Source: Nothopassalora personata (taxonomy: Eukaryota; Ascomycota; Dothideomycetes; Mycosphaerellales; Mycosphaerellaceae). Taken from it: a DNA stretch of 64,000 nt. Where the stretch lies: assembly GCA_033816765.1 (NCBI GenBank), contig CM066293.1, positions 1,364,001 through 1,428,000 on the forward strand, read 5' to 3'. Shown in pieces: positions 9,871-21,504 of the stretch. The notes beneath the pieces were generated by a model. The model did not search any database and had not been told where the DNA came from. It was given only the letters and a program-made list of their open reading frames with translations. Within the stretch, counting starts at the first letter, position 1. Each line of letters starts with the position of its first letter. The translations under genes were made by a program, and so were the position numbers.

Positions 9871-10699
9871 TCCTAGGGAGCTAATCCTTTTCCCGAATAG
9901 TATATAGTTCGCTATGCTTCGTGCCTAGAGGCTTCGGCTAGAACCTATAGCTCGTTACCCTATGTCTACACTTGTAGTCTATTACGTTCCTAGATCTTCT
10001 ACGTTTCTAAGTAGAGTGCGCGTACGTGCTGCACTATATTGCGTAATTTATTCGATATAAATGTTCCTAACGGTATAAGATATCCGGTTTCTATTATTCG
10101 GCTTCCTATTGGTAGTCGTTCTATAACGGCGGTTACTAGATTCTCGGTTGTTTCTATAAGTAGGTATCCCTAGGCTATGCCTCGTAGGGTGTCGAGTGTC
10201 TTGTTAAACTTAATGGAGTGTAGCCTTCTTCGTCCGCCTATCTTAGGTAGGAATTCCTCGTGCCTTCTTTATAGGTAGATAATTATATCGTACAGTTTCT
10301 TAGGTGTATCTACCGTGAAGGTAAGTTGTTCGTTATCGTTAGTATCGCTCTCTTCTCCTTCGGAGGAATCTTCTTCGCTTAATTCTTCCGGATCCTATTC
10401 TTCCTTAATGGTATTTAGCCCGGTGGTTTCTTAACTTTCTTCCTATAGTTCTAGTAACTATAATCCGTTCTATCCTAGGTCCTAATTTTCTTTGTCGCTT
10501 CTATCTTCGTTAAAGTAGGATTTATCGATGTCCACTTCTCGGAGCGTAGCGTTTTGCCTATGCGTCGCTCCTAGGGTTCCTCGTAGTTACTAAGGCTAAT
10601 ACCCTACGCCTAACTTCGCGGCGTAGTAGATTTAACACGAGTCTTAGTAACAGAATCGCTAATGAAGGCTTCTATAACTATTTCGAGACTCTAATTCGA

Positions 10700-10851
10700 T
10701 GTGACGGGCAGGTGGTAGACGAGTTGCAATACGAGTCTACGAAGAAGAGCGCGAGATGCGCGAGCTATTTAAATGCGCCGGAACAACGTTGTTCCGGGCC
10801 GATCTTTCACTGCAGGGTCCATTCACATGTGCCTGGTGTCGCTTCGTGACA
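10700..10851. repeat. Solo LTR s1, not RIPed
   Basis: Begins tgtgacggg and ends gtgaca, flanked by the perfect 5-bp direct repeat ttcga (10695-10699 and 10852-10856). It retains CpA and TpG although the surrounding gag remnant is RIP-saturated. The ends and an acgaag...gcgcgag segment resemble the LTR of element A, so it is likely a related family. It holds a perfect 20-bp palindrome at 10778-10797 and a tatttaaat box at 10766-10774. It was probably left by LTR-LTR recombination. Confidence 0.9.
10778..10797. repeat. Perfect 20-bp palindrome in solo LTR s1
   Basis: CCGGAACAACGTTGTTCCGG equals its own reverse complement. It lies four bases after an AT-rich tatttaaat box. It could be a dimeric transcription factor site or an RNA/DNA hairpin. 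Confidence 0.85.
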
Positions 10852-12059
10852 TTCGATCTCGTAGTCGACTCTTCGTGTTATTATGTTAAACTGTCGTAGT
10901 TAGTTCTTCGTATTAAATGGAATAACTACTATTTACTACCTATAGTATTCTCCTCGTCCTTCTAAGGGGTCTAGGAGAGGCATCGTGCTTCTATTACTAG
11001 CTCTCTCCCCTACTCTCCGAGTATAGTCGGTATCTCCTCGAGATCTAACGCTACTCTTAGATTTACTAGTTCGGGGTTGCATTATATTAAATTGCTCGCG
11101 GCGCACTATATTTTTACCGCGGCAATTTCGCGCTATATGGCCTTCCTTACTATAGGCATAGTATGTAAGTTTTCCTTTTCCTTTAAAGGGCTTTCCGTAG
11201 CCCCTACTCTTATCGATCCTCCGTCCTCGTTAGGTAACGTCTAGTTCCATTAGCTATAGTCTATAGTAGGGCTAGCTTTATCGTAAGGATTCTCCCTTCG
11301 CAACGTATCCTCCTAAGGGTCTACGGTCCGGAGCATATCCTACTATTCCTCCTACTTTAGAGTCGTATTTCTTTTCCTAGTGTCGTTCCTAGAGCTAGTT
11401 ATTAATGTTAATCGACGCCTTTATTAGCTCTTCGAGGTTAGTAATCCGTCCCCCGTATCTTATTAACTCGTCCTTAACGGAGTCCTTAAGTCTACGTCGG
11501 AACATAGTTATTAACGCCGTCTAGTCCTATCCGGTAATTTGTCCGTATTCTTCGAATTTGGCGGTATACTCTAAAGTAGACGTCTTCTGTTTTAGGTGTT
11601 GAATAATTCGTATAGCCTATTAGACTTCGTTCGAGGTTCTAAAGATTAACTTTATCTTATCTTTAAAAAGGGTGTAGCTCCTAAACATTCTAGTAGGGTC
11701 TAATCGTCCTATACCTTCGAGGTATTCCTTAAGGTAAGGTTTAATCCAGTTCTACGTACTTCCGCGAAGGTACGTAATAGCGAAGATAGTTCTTTTATCG
11801 GCATCGACTAGGTTAAACATAAGATATATATCTATCTAATTGATCTAGTCGTCGAACTTGGCTCTATCTCTATAGAAGAGGTCTAGCTTCGCAGCCTTAA
11901 CGTCGTTCCTCCTTAGAGTAGGCTCGTCGTCGTCATTAGACTTATCGTCCTTCGTAGTGGTCTATTATAATAGCGCACGGCGGATGCTTCCTACTTTACT
12001 AGGGGCGGGTGTTCCCCTACTAGCTGCTTAAGTAGCGCTTATCCTAAGGGCGTTTAAAG

Positions 12060-12491
12060 TGTTATTATCTCGTTCTAGGGCTAGTCTTAAAAGAGAGATA
12101 AGTTAAGTCACGTAGCGGTATTCTTGAGAGAGGCTAAAGTAAGCTAAGCAAAGATGAATGATAGGAATAAGAGTTATATTCCAATTAGTAAGATAGTAAC
12201 ATAAGTTAAACGCATTAGAACTATAAGGGTTTCTAGCGTTCCTAAATACAAAGGAGGCTCGTATGCTATCCGGTATTAGGCGTCCGTCTATCCATTCGAC
12301 CGGTCGTCTAGTCGTGTAGTCGTGTACGTCCATACGCTACTTCTACGGTCGTGTTCGACTATGCACTAAGCGCGCGGTCGTGCACGTAACCCGGGCGTAG
12401 GGTCCCTTTCTCTTCCTAGCGATTAGTTCTTATCTTCTAATTTTTCCTCCCTATGCTACGTCCTGCACCGTCCTTCATCCGAACCGTAATA
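12060..12491 (-). repeat. 5' LTR of element B (RIPed)
   Basis: About 432 bp, homologous to the 435-bp LTR of element I including its U3 with repeated gtcgt motifs. The end gtaaca has become gtaata. It begins tgttattatctcg on the plus strand. An open frame across 12103-12333 is an LTR by-product. Confidence 0.88.
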
Positions 12492-12860
12492 AAGAGCTAT
12501 CGCGTAGGTAACATAGTCTTATTATCTATAAAGAACCTAAGGTTAGCATTACCGAAGAAGAAGATAGGTCCGAAGTTTATTAGACCGTACCGTATTATCG
12601 ACGCTATCGGTTTGTAGGCGTACCGCCTAGTACTACTAGCCGACTTAAGAATTTATAATATATTCTATATATCCCTCCTCGAGCCGTACGCGGGTAGCGA
12701 GAAGGATAGAGGTACTATAGCCCTCGCTAATAAGGACGGGGAATATAAAGTAGAGGTAGTACTAGGAAAGCGTAAGTATAAGGGCAAAGTGTAGTACCTA
12801 GTACGATAGAAGGGTGTTAGGTTTAGTATAACCTAATAATATTATAAGTTAAGAAGATAA
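12492..12860 (+). pseudogene. Element C: 3' pol scrap with chromodomain
   Basis: Plus-strand remnant of the integrase C-terminal region and chromodomain. It is closely similar to 52694-52965 of element H (shared stretch around aagaagataggtccgaag). The readable end includes the chromodomain pattern EYKVEVVL...YLVR with stops where W and Q stood. Element B is inserted at its left edge. The right edge passes into the LTR of D at an uncertain point near 12860. Confidence 0.75.
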
Positions 12861-13217
12861 GCTTAATTGGGTTTATTCTCGGGCCGATAAGAAGTTAAGG
12901 GAGAGTAATAAGTAGTAGCTATCTTATCTTATAAAGACTAAGTAGTAGTAAGGTAGAGGTTAGGTTATAGTGTATTCTAAATAGTAATATTAAACAGTAA
13001 GTTAAACGCGTCGAAACCATAAGGGGTTCTTAGCGTTCCTAAATATAAAGGAGATTCGTAGATCTCGGTAATTAGTCTAATTATTCTAAGTATAAGCAGT
13101 CTAATTAGTCTAAGCATAAGCAGTCTAATCGCTCTAAGTCTAAGCGCTTAGGTAGGATAAGTTACGTGTTCGTCTTATCGTTATAATTCTAGGGTCTATA
13201 GGAATTATTCCGTAACA
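12861..13217 (-). repeat. 3' LTR of element D (divergent, RIPed)
   Basis: Ends gtaaca at 13212-13217, followed by ctatccccttc, the complement of a polypurine tract. The middle carries the conserved LTR core (ttaaacgc...ctaaatataaagg). The left edge is approximate because of divergence. The U3 differs from that at 33515-33901. Confidence 0.65.
13076..13147. repeat. Three 24-bp tandem repeats in U3 of D 3' LTR
   Basis: Units at 13076-13099, 13100-13123 and 13124-13147 share tctaat...tctaag...aagc. They occupy the U3 upstream of the LTR core, where elements E, I and s2 carry other repeat arrays. Confidence 0.75.
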
Positions 13218-13290
13218 CTATCCCCTTCTTAGCCTAGCTTCGTCCCGAAGCTTCTTAAGCCGTTATTATTTCTTGTAGTAATAGTTAACT

Positions 13291-13800
13291 ATGTCTTCTT
13301 CCTCCTATAAACACCGTTAACGACTTGCTTAGGATACTGAAATTTCTAGTATTAAAATAGCTCTATGCACGAATTGTTAGAAGTCTCGATCCTCGGGCGT
13401 AGTAGTAAAGTGTATCGTAGGTTCTCGGTCTAGAAAGTATTCGGCCTATATTCGAAAAGGCTATAAGGATTACGATATACGTCTTTCTCGTCCGGAGTAG
13501 GAACGTCTTCGCGATTCGCGCGATAATCTTAAGCTAGAGCTTAAGAGGATTAAAGAGGAGGAGGTACGACTAAAGATACGTAAGATCCGTCTTCGGAAAC
13601 AGCTACGATTAGCTAAGCGTCGTACCGACGATGCCGTCGCTAAGGAGTTAGAGGAGCTCGAGGAGGAAGAGGCGCGCGAGGAGCTAGCGTCTCTTAAGCG
13701 GGCGTCGGGGGTAGAGGTGTCGCCTTCGCTAGTTTCTTTCTCGGATATCCTAGAGATGCCCGTAAATAACTAGGCGGCGCTTTCTAGAGCGGAGCCTTAG
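13291..13800 (+). pseudogene. RIPed antisense accessory gene of D (Zn-cluster/coiled coil)
   Basis: Opposite in strand to D and placed between its 3' LTR and pol. Read from the ATG at 13291, about 170 codons with a few RIP stops (TAG for Q or W). The protein shows CTNC, a further Cys about 11 residues on, then SRKYSAYIRKGYK, where Tyr codons TAT/TAC probably replace Cys (TGT/TGC) by RIP. A charged coiled coil with RLRKQLRLAK follows; element I has RLRKQLRVAE at the same place. It is thus a decayed homologue of the gene at 42914-43513. Function unknown; the cysteine pattern resembles a fungal Zn2Cys6 cluster. Confidence 0.7.
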
Positions 13801-13869
13801 GGCGAGTCCCTAGGGGTAGAGACTTATTAGGGTATTTATTTATAAGTTGTGTCCCTATTCTTATTAATC

Positions 13870-13942
13870 GGCTAGGTAGCTTAGTAGTAGAGCGTAAGCT
13901 ATCTATACTCTTAAGGTCGTAGGTTCGATTCCTACCCTAGTC
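13870..13942 (+). other. tRNA-like sequence with pol III boxes (in D)
   Basis: A 73-nt tRNA-like fold: acceptor GGCTAGG pairs with CCTAGTC over 7 bp (one G-T), D arm GCTT/GAGC (RIPed in part), T arm GTAGG-TTCGATT-CCTAC. The B box is GGTTCGATTCC and the A box tagcttagtag. The anticodon arm is 19 nt with only 4 bp, so it is not a standard tRNA. A T5 run follows at 13991-13995. The same sequence occurs at 43574 and 54129 in the same place. Confidence 0.65.
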
Positions 13943-13959
13943 GCTCGTCGGCCGAGAGA

Positions 13960-14622
13960 TCGATTATTGTTAGTTATATCGGCGGACCTATTTTTAGTAT
14001 TGTCGGATCTTTTACTAATAGTTTTGTAGGTTTTGTTTTAGTTCCTAGGTATTTTCCAATTCGTCGTATTCTTTCTACTTAATAAGGTATCGCTAACCTT
14101 TCTTATCTAGGATTTTTTCGACTTCGAATTCGTTTTCTACTTCTAGCTCGAAATAGAAGCTTTCCTAGTAGGGTGTTTCGGCGTCTACGGGTTCCAACTT
14201 AGAGATATAGAAGACTAGGTGGATTTTTGCGTCTAGTAGTAGTCGTAGGCGGTAGTTAACTAGTCCTATAACTTTGTCGATAAAAAATAGTCAGACCTTA
14301 ACGTAATCTAGTTTCTTAGTCTATCTTCTTGTTCTTAAGTTTTTTATAAGGAGATAGACCTTATCCCCCTTTTTTAGTAGAGGTGCCATTTTTCTTATAT
14401 CCTACCGTTATTAAGACAGTTTTTATTATGCATCTTCGATCGCCTTACGTATTTCTTTATGCACTTCCTTAAGAGTATCCGTCGTTACGATTGCTCTTTC
14501 GGCTTATAGGTAAGATCTAGGTGTTCTAAATAGGTTAGGATCTTTACTAAAGTTCGTATAAAATGGTGTCGTTAAAGTTATCTCTAATTTATAGTTATTT
14601 AGTGCAATCTACGCCATTAGTA
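13960..14622 (-). pseudogene. pol: D pol remnant, chromodomain and integrase end
   Basis: Minus-strand match to 43700-44335 of element I, covering the chromodomain and integrase C terminus, with RIP stops. It ends at the tagta duplicate (14618-14622) where element E is inserted and resumes at 21500. The exact stop codon is not clear because the last bases diverge. Confidence 0.85.
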
Positions 14623-15005
14623 TGTTACGGTTTAGTCTAAACAGCGGCCCCGACTAGACACACGTAACACTAACTACTTAGATACACGTAATACTGATCA
14701 CCTAGACGCACGTGACACTAATCACTCCACGAACTAATTAGTGTAATTAGTATGCTTAGTAGGACTGATTAAGGTGATTATACTAAGCTATAGGCTCTAC
14801 GCCGAGAATCTCTTTGTATTTAGGAACGCTAGAAACCCTTATAGTTCTAATACGTTCAACTTATGTTACTATCTTACTAATTGGAATACAACTCTCATTC
14901 CTATTATTCATCTTTGCTTAGCTTACTTTAGCCTCTCTAAAGAATACCGCCACGTAACTTGACTTATCTCTCCTTTAAGACTAGCCCTAGAACGAGACAA
15001 TAACA
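14623..15005 (+). repeat. 5' LTR of element E
   Basis: Starts tgttacgg, ends aataaca. U3 holds three 24-bp repeats (14656-14728), then the conserved block ttgtatttaggaacgct and the R-U5 region shared with I, K and D. Confidence 0.92.
14656..14728. repeat. 24-bp tandem repeats with CACGT core in U3 of E
   Basis: Three units (14656-14679, 14680-14703, 14704-14728) share aga-y-r-cacgt-r-a-y-act. The third retains CACGTG; in the others the final G reads A, as RIP would cause. The same array recurs in the 3' LTR (about 21150-21222) and, inverted, in D's 5' LTR (about 33790-33870). Confidence 0.85.
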
Positions 15006-15022
15006 CTTTAAACGCCCTTAGG

Positions 15023-17050
15023 ATAAGTGCTACTTAAGTAGCTAGTAGGGGAACACCCGCCCCTAGCGAAGTAGGAAGCATCCGCCGTGCGCTACTATAA
15101 TAGACTACCACTACGAAGGACGATAAGTCTAATAACGATAACGAGCGTACTCTAAGGAAGAACGACGTTAAGGCTACTAAGCTAGACCTCTTCTATAGAG
15201 ACAGGGCTAAGTTCGACGACTAGATCAATTAGATAGATATATATCTTATGTTCAACCTAGTCGATGCCGATAAAAGAACTATCTTCGCTATTACGTACCT
15301 TCGCGGAAGTGCGCAGAACTAGATTAAACCTTACCTTAAGGAATACCTTAAAGGTATAGGACGATTAGACCCCACTGGAATGTTTAGGAGCTATACCCTT
15401 TTTAAAGAGAAGATAAAATCAATCTTTAGAACCTCGAACGAAGTCTAACAGGCTATACGAATCATTTAACACCTAAAGTAGAAGACGTCTGCTTTAGAGT
15501 ATGCCGCTAAATTCGAAGAATACGGACAAATTACCGGATAGGACTAGACGGCGTTAATAACTATGTTCCGACGTAGACTTAAGGACTCCGTTAAGGACGA
15601 GTTAATAAGACACGGAGGACAGATTACCAACCTCGAAGAGCTAATAAAAGCGTCGATTAACATCGATAACTAGCTCTAGGAACGACACTAGGAGAAGAAA
15701 TACGACTCTAAAGTAGGAGGAATAGTAGGATACGCTCCGGACCGTAGACCCTTAGGAGGATACGTTACGAAGGGAGAATTCTCACGACAAAGCCAACCCT
15801 ACTATAGACCACAGCCAATGGAACTAGACGTTACCTAACGAGGACGGAGGATCGACAAGAGTAGGGGCTACGGAAAGAAGCCCTTTAAAGGAAAAGGAAA
15901 ACTCACATACTATACCTATAGTAAGGAAGGTTATATAGCGCGGGATTACTGCGGTAAGAATATAGTGCGCCGCGAGCAGTTCAATATAATGCAACCCCGA
16001 ACTAGTAAATCTAAGAGCAGCGTTAGATCTCGAGGAGATACCGACTATACTTGGAGAGTAGAGGAGAGAGCTAGTAATAGAAGCACGACGCCTCTCCTAG
16101 ACCCCTTAGAAGGACGAGGAGGATACCATAGGCAGCAAATAGTAGTTATTCCATTTAATACGAAGAACCAACTACGACAGTTTAATATAATAACACGAAG
16201 AGTCGACTACGAGACCGAATCTAAGTCTCGAAATAGTTATAGAAGCCTTTATTAGCGATTCTGTTACTAAGACTCGTGTTAAATCTACTACGCCGCGAAG
16301 TTAGGCGTAGGGTATTAGCCTTAGCAACTACGAGGAACCCTAGGAGCGACGTATAGGCAAGACGCTACGCTCCGAGAAGTGGACATCGATAAATCCTACT
16401 TTAACGAAGATAGAAGCGATAAAGAAAATCAGGACCTAGGATAGAACGGATTATAGTTACTAGAACTATAGGAAGAAAGTTAAGAAACCACCGGGCTAGA
16501 TACTATTAAGGAAGAATAGGATCCGGAAGAATTAAGCGAAGAAGATTCCTCCGAAGGAGAAGAGAGCGATACTAACGACGATAACGAACAACATACCTTT
16601 ACGGTAGATGCACCTAAAAAACTATACGACATAATCATCTACCTATAAAGAAGGCACGAGGAATTCCTACCTAAGATAGGTAGACGAAGGAGGCTATATT
16701 CTATTAAGTTTAATAAGACACTCGACACCCTACGAGGCATAGCCTAGGGATACCCACTTATAGAAACAACCGAGAATCTAGTAACTACCGTTATAGAACG
16801 ACTACCGATAGGAAGCCGAATAATAGGAACCGGATATCTTATACCGTTAGGAACATTTATATCGAATGAATTACGTAACATAGTATAACACGCACGCGCA
16901 CTCTACTTAGAAACGTAGAAGATCTAGGAACGCAATAGACTATAAGTATAGACATAAGGTAACGGGCTATAGGTTCTAGCCGAAGCCTCTAGGCACGAAG
17001 TATAGCGAACTACATACTATTCGGGAAAAGGATTAGCTCCCTAGGAATAA
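15023..17050 (+). pseudogene. gag: RIPed gag of element E
   Basis: 676 codons in register with I gag. The start codon reads ATA at 15023 and the stop TAA at 17048-17050, where K has TGA. The knuckle region near 15905-15955 has Cys and His codons changed to Tyr. Many TAG stops replace W and Q codons. The readable piece 15965-16255 is only a chance open part. Confidence 0.9.
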
Positions 17051-20000
17051 GCGACCGGAGGGAGTTATACAATACTTAGGCTTACGCATCGACATTAAAC
17101 ACATTTTTCTAGACATAAGCAATCGTTAACGGACACAAGACTAGTGTTATAATCGACTTAGGAGTAGCGGGGAATTTTATCTCCGAGTCTTTTATAAGAA
17201 GAAACGGGTTAGCTACCCTAAAGAAGAAATAGGGTTACGAGTTAATCGCGGTAAACGGATTATCGTTACCTAGCGTAGAATAGGAGACGATACTATTGCT
17301 ACTAGCTATCTAATAGCACTACGAGAATATTACCTTAGATATTACTAATATAGCTAGTTATAACATAGTATTAGGTATGCCTTAGTTAAGAAAGCATAAT
17401 CTAGTAATCGACTAGAGAAGAGGAGTACTTACATTTAGGGAATACGATTACGTTATCGACATTTAGCCTACGTAGTAGTAGCGTTCACTAGTAGATAAGG
17501 TAAGGAAATAGCTAAACGAGATATAGCTTACGCCGAATAGAAGGATAGAAGAACTACCTTCGACCGGGATAGACACTAGCGTAGGGCCGCCGGATTACGA
17601 AGTTACTAGAAGTGATAGAAGTAACGTACCATCGAAGAATACTAACATCTTAGAGTTAAGTATTCCTAAGGAATATCGTAAGTGGTCGCGACTCTTTAAA
17701 GAGGAGAGAGGCAAAACCGCCTTACCTAAGTACCGCCTATGGGATCATAAGATTAACATTTAGCTAGGGAAAGAGCCTCTATAGGGACCCCTATATTAAA
17801 TGTCTAAGAAAGAGCTATAGACCCTACGAGAATAGCTAAAGGAGAAGCTAGCTAAAGGATAGATAAGAAGATCTACCTCGAGTGTAGGAACTCTATGTAT
17901 GTTCGTTCTAAAAGTAAACGGGAAGTTACGACTCGTACAAGACTATAGGAAGTTAAACGAGATTACGATAAAGAACCGATACCCGCTACCTAACATCGAA
18001 GAAGCATAAGATAGATTAACCGGATCGGACTAGTATACGAAGAGTAACCTACGAGATGCCTTCTATGCTATACAAATAGTAGAAGGAGAAGAATGGAAAA
18101 CCGCTTTTAGAATAAGATACGGACTTTACGAATTCTTAGTTATACTAATGGGATTAACTAACGCACCCGCATCCTACTAGGACCTTATTAACGAAACACT
18201 TAGAGACCTACTCGACGTATGCGTTATCGCCTATATAGACGATATACTAGTCTATATAAAAGGATCCCTATAGGAACACATAAAACAAGTCTAGGACGTC
18301 TTCGAACGACTCACGTAATTAGGATTCAAGACGGTACCCGAGAAATGCGAATTCTATAAGAAAGAAGTTAAATTCTTAGGCTTTATTATTAGCACTATAG
18401 GGATAACAATCGACCCTACGAAGACATAGTTAATTAGAGAATAGCTAGAACTAAAAACAGTTAAGGACGTATAATCATTCCTTAGACTAGCGAACTACAA
18501 CCGGAAATTCATTAAGGACTACGTAAAGACAGTAGTACTAATAACGATGCTTACGAGAAAAGACGTTACTTAGAAATAGGGAAAGGAATAGATTGAAGCA
18601 TTTAAGAAACTTAAGGAATAATGCGCTTTAGCCCCTACGCTTCGACTATTCGATAGTAGTAAGGAAGTCTACATCGAGACCGATGCGTCTAATATAGCAA
18701 TAGGCGCATGTCTAACATAGACATACGATAGGTAAAGACACCTAGTAGCCTATTACTCCCGGAAAATAACTATAGCGGAACAGAACTACGACATCTATAA
18801 TAAAGAGCTTCTAGCTATTGTTACTACTATGTAACATTAGAGAGTATATGTCGAGGGCCTACCGAAGTTAACGATTCTTTCTAACTATAAGAATCTTACG
18901 TACTTCACAACGACGAAAGAACTTACCCGAAGGCAAGCCCGCTAGTCGGAGCTACTAGGACAGTATAAGTTCGAAATTAAATATACTCTAGGACGAGAGA
19001 ATGGCCGCGCCGACGCGCTAAGCCGAAGAAGCGACTATATAGAAGAAAAAGAACTAGTGTAACACAAAATATTAAAGACGAACCCCGACGGAAGTCTTAG
19101 TGCTAACATAAGAGAATTTAATAACATCGTACGGATATTAGGCGATAGGGACGAACAATTCCCTATATCGTAAGGAAAATACTAAGTACCTAAGGATCGA
19201 GAAGAAGAATGCATACGACAATATCACGACGGACTAACTTATAGACACCCTAGGACTTCGAAAACAATAGACCTAATATAGCGTAGTTTCTTATTCCTAT
19301 AGATAAGACTTAAGGTATTACGCTACATTAAACAATACGTACACTACTAACGAAACAAGGCTGCGAGACACGCAAAATACGGTTACCTACAGTTTAGGAC
19401 ACTACCGACAAGACTATAGGACGAAGTCATAATAGACTTTATTACGAAACTCCTACCGTTAAGAGACTAAGTTACGAAACAACTATACGACATAATACTA
19501 GTTATAGTTAATAGACTTACGAAATACGCACACTTCATTCCTGCATTAGAGACATACAATATAGAGTAGCTCGGATACCTCGTACTAGATAGACTTATCC
19601 GATACCACGGATTCCCCTAAGCGTTTATAACGGACAGAGATAAGCTATTTACATTAAATTACTAGAAGACGCTTATAGGAACGATCGGAATTAAACATAA
19701 GCTATTAACAGCATATTATCCGGAGATAGACGGATAAACCGAAAGGATGAATTAAACGCTAGAACAATACCTACGACACTACATTAATTATACATAAGAC
19801 AACTAGGTTTCATTACTGCTAATAGCGCAGATCGCACTAAACAACTACAAATCGGAGACAACTTTAACGACGCTATTCTATACGAACTTTAGAAAAGATC
19901 CTAACCTATTTAGAATACCTAGATCTTACCTATAAGCCGAAAGAGCAATCGTGACGACGGATACTCTTAAGGAAGTGCATAAAGAAACACGCAAGGCGAT

Positions 20001-20466
20001 CGAAGATGCATAACAAAAACTGTCTTAACAATGGTAGGACACGAGAAAAATAGCACCTCTACTAAAAAAGGGGGATAAGGTCTATCTCCTTATAAAAAAC
20101 TTAAGAATAAGAAGATAGACTAAGAAACTGGATTATGTTAAGGTCGGACCATTTTTTATCGATAAAGTTATAGGGCTAGTTAATTACCGCCTACGACTAC
20201 TACCCGACGCTAAAATCCATCTAATCTTCCACATCTCTAAGTTAGAACCCGCGGACGCTAAAACACCTTACTAGGAAAGCTTCTATTTTGAGCTAGAAGC
20301 AGAAAACGAATTCGAAGTCGAAAAGATCCTAGATAAAAAAGGTTAGCGATACCTTATTAAGTAGAAAGAATACGACGAATCGGAAAATACCTAGGAACTA
20401 GAAAAGAACCTACAAAACTGTTAACAAAGAATCCGAGAATACTATAAGGAGAATAAAGACTTATAA
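17047..20466 (+). pseudogene. pol: RIPed pol of element E
   Basis: 1140 codons collinear with K pol: protease, reverse transcriptase (near 18070-18250), RNase H, integrase and chromodomain up to the TAA at 20464-20466. The start reads ATA at 17047 in the same overlap with the gag stop as in I and K. Numerous RIP stops. The stop lies one base from the stop of the opposing antisense gene. Confidence 0.9.
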
Positions 20467-20467
20467 G

Positions 20468-21025
20468 TTAACCCGCGGGGAGTAGTTCAGGCACCTCCTA
20501 GAACTCGTTACCGAGACCCTTAATAGCACCCTATATGCCTAGTAACAAGTTGAGGGCTAGACCCTCATAAGGGATATCCGAAGGAAGTAGAGAAGCCTCT
20601 TCTATCTCCTACTCCTCGATCTCCCTTTCCTCGACGGAAATCGCCTCCTCGGTACGACGATCTACTAGATCTATCTACTAACGTAAGCGCTCCTCGCGCG
20701 CGCGAGCAATCTTTAGATCCTCGAGAGCCTTCTCGTGAACCCGCATCGCCTCCTCCTAAGCGGACCGAGACTCCTAGATTTTCTAACGGAGACGAGCCTT
20801 CTCCTCTACTAACCGCTTAAACTCCGACTAAGTTACCCTTACGTCGCACCTTTAGCCGCAACGAAGACACTTACTACACTTCCCGGAACGAATGTGCACC
20901 TTACACACGCGACTATGCTTTTTACACGTTAAGCATTTCTTAACTATAACTTCTCCCGCGGATTCGACGAACTCGTAAAGACAGCGGCGACGGATAGTAC
21001 TAGAAGGACGTTAGTAGATAGGCAT
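20468..21025 (-). pseudogene. RIPed antisense Zn2Cys6-type gene of E
   Basis: Opposite to E, between pol and the 3' LTR: 186 codons from the ATG at 21025 to the TAA at 20468-20470. All six cysteines survive in the spacing C-x2-C-x6-C-x8-C-x2-C-x6-C, which fits the fungal Zn2Cys6 consensus. The segment CDVRVT-stop-SEF follows; element I has CDVTVTWTEW there. A long charged coiled coil comes next, interrupted by RIP stops at Q or W codons. It is the clearest cluster of the set. It was probably a DNA-binding regulator; the role is inferred from the motif only. Confidence 0.75.
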
Positions 21026-21103
21026 CGTAAAAGAAAGAAGCTATACGCGAATATATAGAGGATGCCGTTCGTCATAAGTAAGCTTAAGGGACTAAGCTAG
21101 GCT

Positions 21104-21116
21104 AGAAGGGGGATAG
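21104..21116 (+). promoter_or_regulatory. Polypurine tract of element E
   Basis: agaagggggatag directly before the 3' LTR; equivalent tracts lie at 42845-42858 (minus) and 62821-62838. Confidence 0.7.
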
Positions 21117-21499
21117 TGTTACGGTTTAGTCTAAACAGCGGCCCCGACTAGATACACGTAACACTAACTACTTAGATACACGTAATACTAATCACCTAGA
21201 TGCACGTGACACTAATCACTCCACGAACTGATTAGTGTAATTAGTGTGCTTAGTAGGACTAATTAAGGTAATTATACTGAGCTATAGGCTCTACGCCGAG
21301 AATCTCTTTGTATTTAGGAACGCTAGAAACCCTTATAGTTCTAATGCGTTCAACTCATGTTACTATCTCACTAATTAGAATACAACTCTTATTCCTATTA
21401 TTCATCTTCGCTTAGCTTACTTTAGCCTTTCTAAAGAACACCGCTACGTAACTTGACTTATCTCTCCTTTAAGACTAGCCCTAGAACGAGACAATAACA
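21117..21499 (+). repeat. 3' LTR of element E
   Basis: 383 bp, the same as 14623-15005 apart from scattered differences, mostly RIP-type transitions. Followed by the target duplicate tagta. Confidence 0.92.
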
Positions 21500-21504
21500 T
21501 AGTA

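Larger units (their letters stand above)
9867..12042 (-). pseudogene. gag: RIPed gag remnant of element B
   Basis: Collinear with I gag, with the expected start codon mutated to ATA (12040-12042) and many RIP stops. It is split by a 152-bp solo LTR plus 5-bp target duplicate at 10700-10856. The zinc-knuckle region lies near 11100-11160. Confidence 0.9.
7313..12491 (-). mobile_element. Element B: RIP-inactivated gypsy (I family)
   Basis: Collinear with element I without visible indels over the pol part (7313 corresponds to 44545). CpA is replaced by TpA on both strands almost throughout. The left part lies beyond the window, on the other side of element A. The 5' LTR is at 12060-12491. The right flank is element C. 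It holds solo LTR s1 at 10700-10851. Confidence 0.92.
14623..21499 (+). mobile_element. Element E: full-length RIPed gypsy
   Basis: Plus-strand element bounded by 383-bp LTRs (14623-15005, 21117-21499) and the 5-bp duplicate tagta (14618-14622, 21500-21504). gag and pol resemble element I, but U3 and the antisense gene differ from those of I. All coding parts carry RIP stops. Confidence 0.93.

Noticed and set aside
13076..13147. Short regular repeats resembling a CRISPR array
   Set aside because: Units are contiguous without spacers, and the setting is a fungal LTR U3.
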